6,547 nt of DNA from the NCBI GenBank assembly GCA_031257655.1, contig JAIROF010000198.1, positions 1-6,547 on the forward strand, given 5' to 3'. Positions 6,482 through 6,547 of this stretch are shown piece after piece; position 1 is the stretch's first letter, and each line of letters begins with the position of its first letter. The translations under genes and the position numbers were made by a program. The notes beneath the pieces were generated by a model. It ran no database searches. It saw nothing but the letters and a program-made list of their open reading frames with translations, and had not been told where the DNA came from. This DNA is from Prevotellaceae bacterium (GTDB taxonomy: Bacteria; Bacteroidota; Bacteroidia; Bacteroidales; UBA932).

Positions 6482-6547
6482 TTATTAAAGATAAAATTCA
6501 ACATTATTGTATTCTCGACATTATTTTCGCGACAGTAATGTTTTGTG

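Overview
The window looks like a chromosomal fragment from a member of the Bacteroidota, most likely of the order Bacteroidales. The evidence is four consecutive plus-strand genes whose products begin with lipoprotein signal peptides. In each, the lipobox cysteine is followed by charged residues (CKED, CKKEE, CKDED, CEEEKK), as in surface-exported Bacteroidota lipoproteins. The domains are also typical of the group: BACON, Bacteroidetes-type M64 peptidase, DUF5018-like repeats, BspA-type leucine-rich repeats, Big_2 and F5/8C-like domains. Start codons follow A-rich leaders with no clear Shine-Dalgarno sequence. No tRNA, rRNA, CRISPR array, transposase or phage gene is visible.

Layout. Bases 1-264 hold a decayed partial copy of the 5' end of the next gene. 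It matches the signal peptide tail and the first BACON strand, then breaks off at a GC-rich hairpin. Bases 354-1631 encode a BACON + M64 zinc-metallopeptidase-like lipoprotein. The 241-base gap after it carries a perfect 12-bp hairpin and two smaller palindromes. Three closely spaced lipoprotein genes follow (1873-3318, 3345-4871 and 4888-6243, with gaps of 26 and 16 bases) and probably form one operon. They encode three DUF5018-like repeats + an F5/8C-like head, three DUF5018-like repeats + a BspA-like LRR head, and three Big_2-like domains + an F5/8C-like head. After the operon come a 17-bp-stem hairpin with a short degenerate tandem repeat, then a 41-codon orphan lipoprotein leader that is probably a truncated gene, then AT-rich sequence with weak inverted repeats.

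Interpretation. The operon looks like a set of modular stalk-plus-head surface proteins: repeated beta-sandwich modules would lift a binding module (discoidin-like or LRR) away from the outer membrane. The neighbouring gene adds a peptidase built on the same plan. A role in adhesion or in binding and processing host or dietary glycoprotein is plausible but inferred from domain families only. The most notable features are the evidence of module swapping and recent repeat duplication among neighbouring genes, the unusual metal-site spacing of the M64-like protein, and the hairpin elements beside gene ends and gene fragments. I see no clear sign of a wholly new molecular system.
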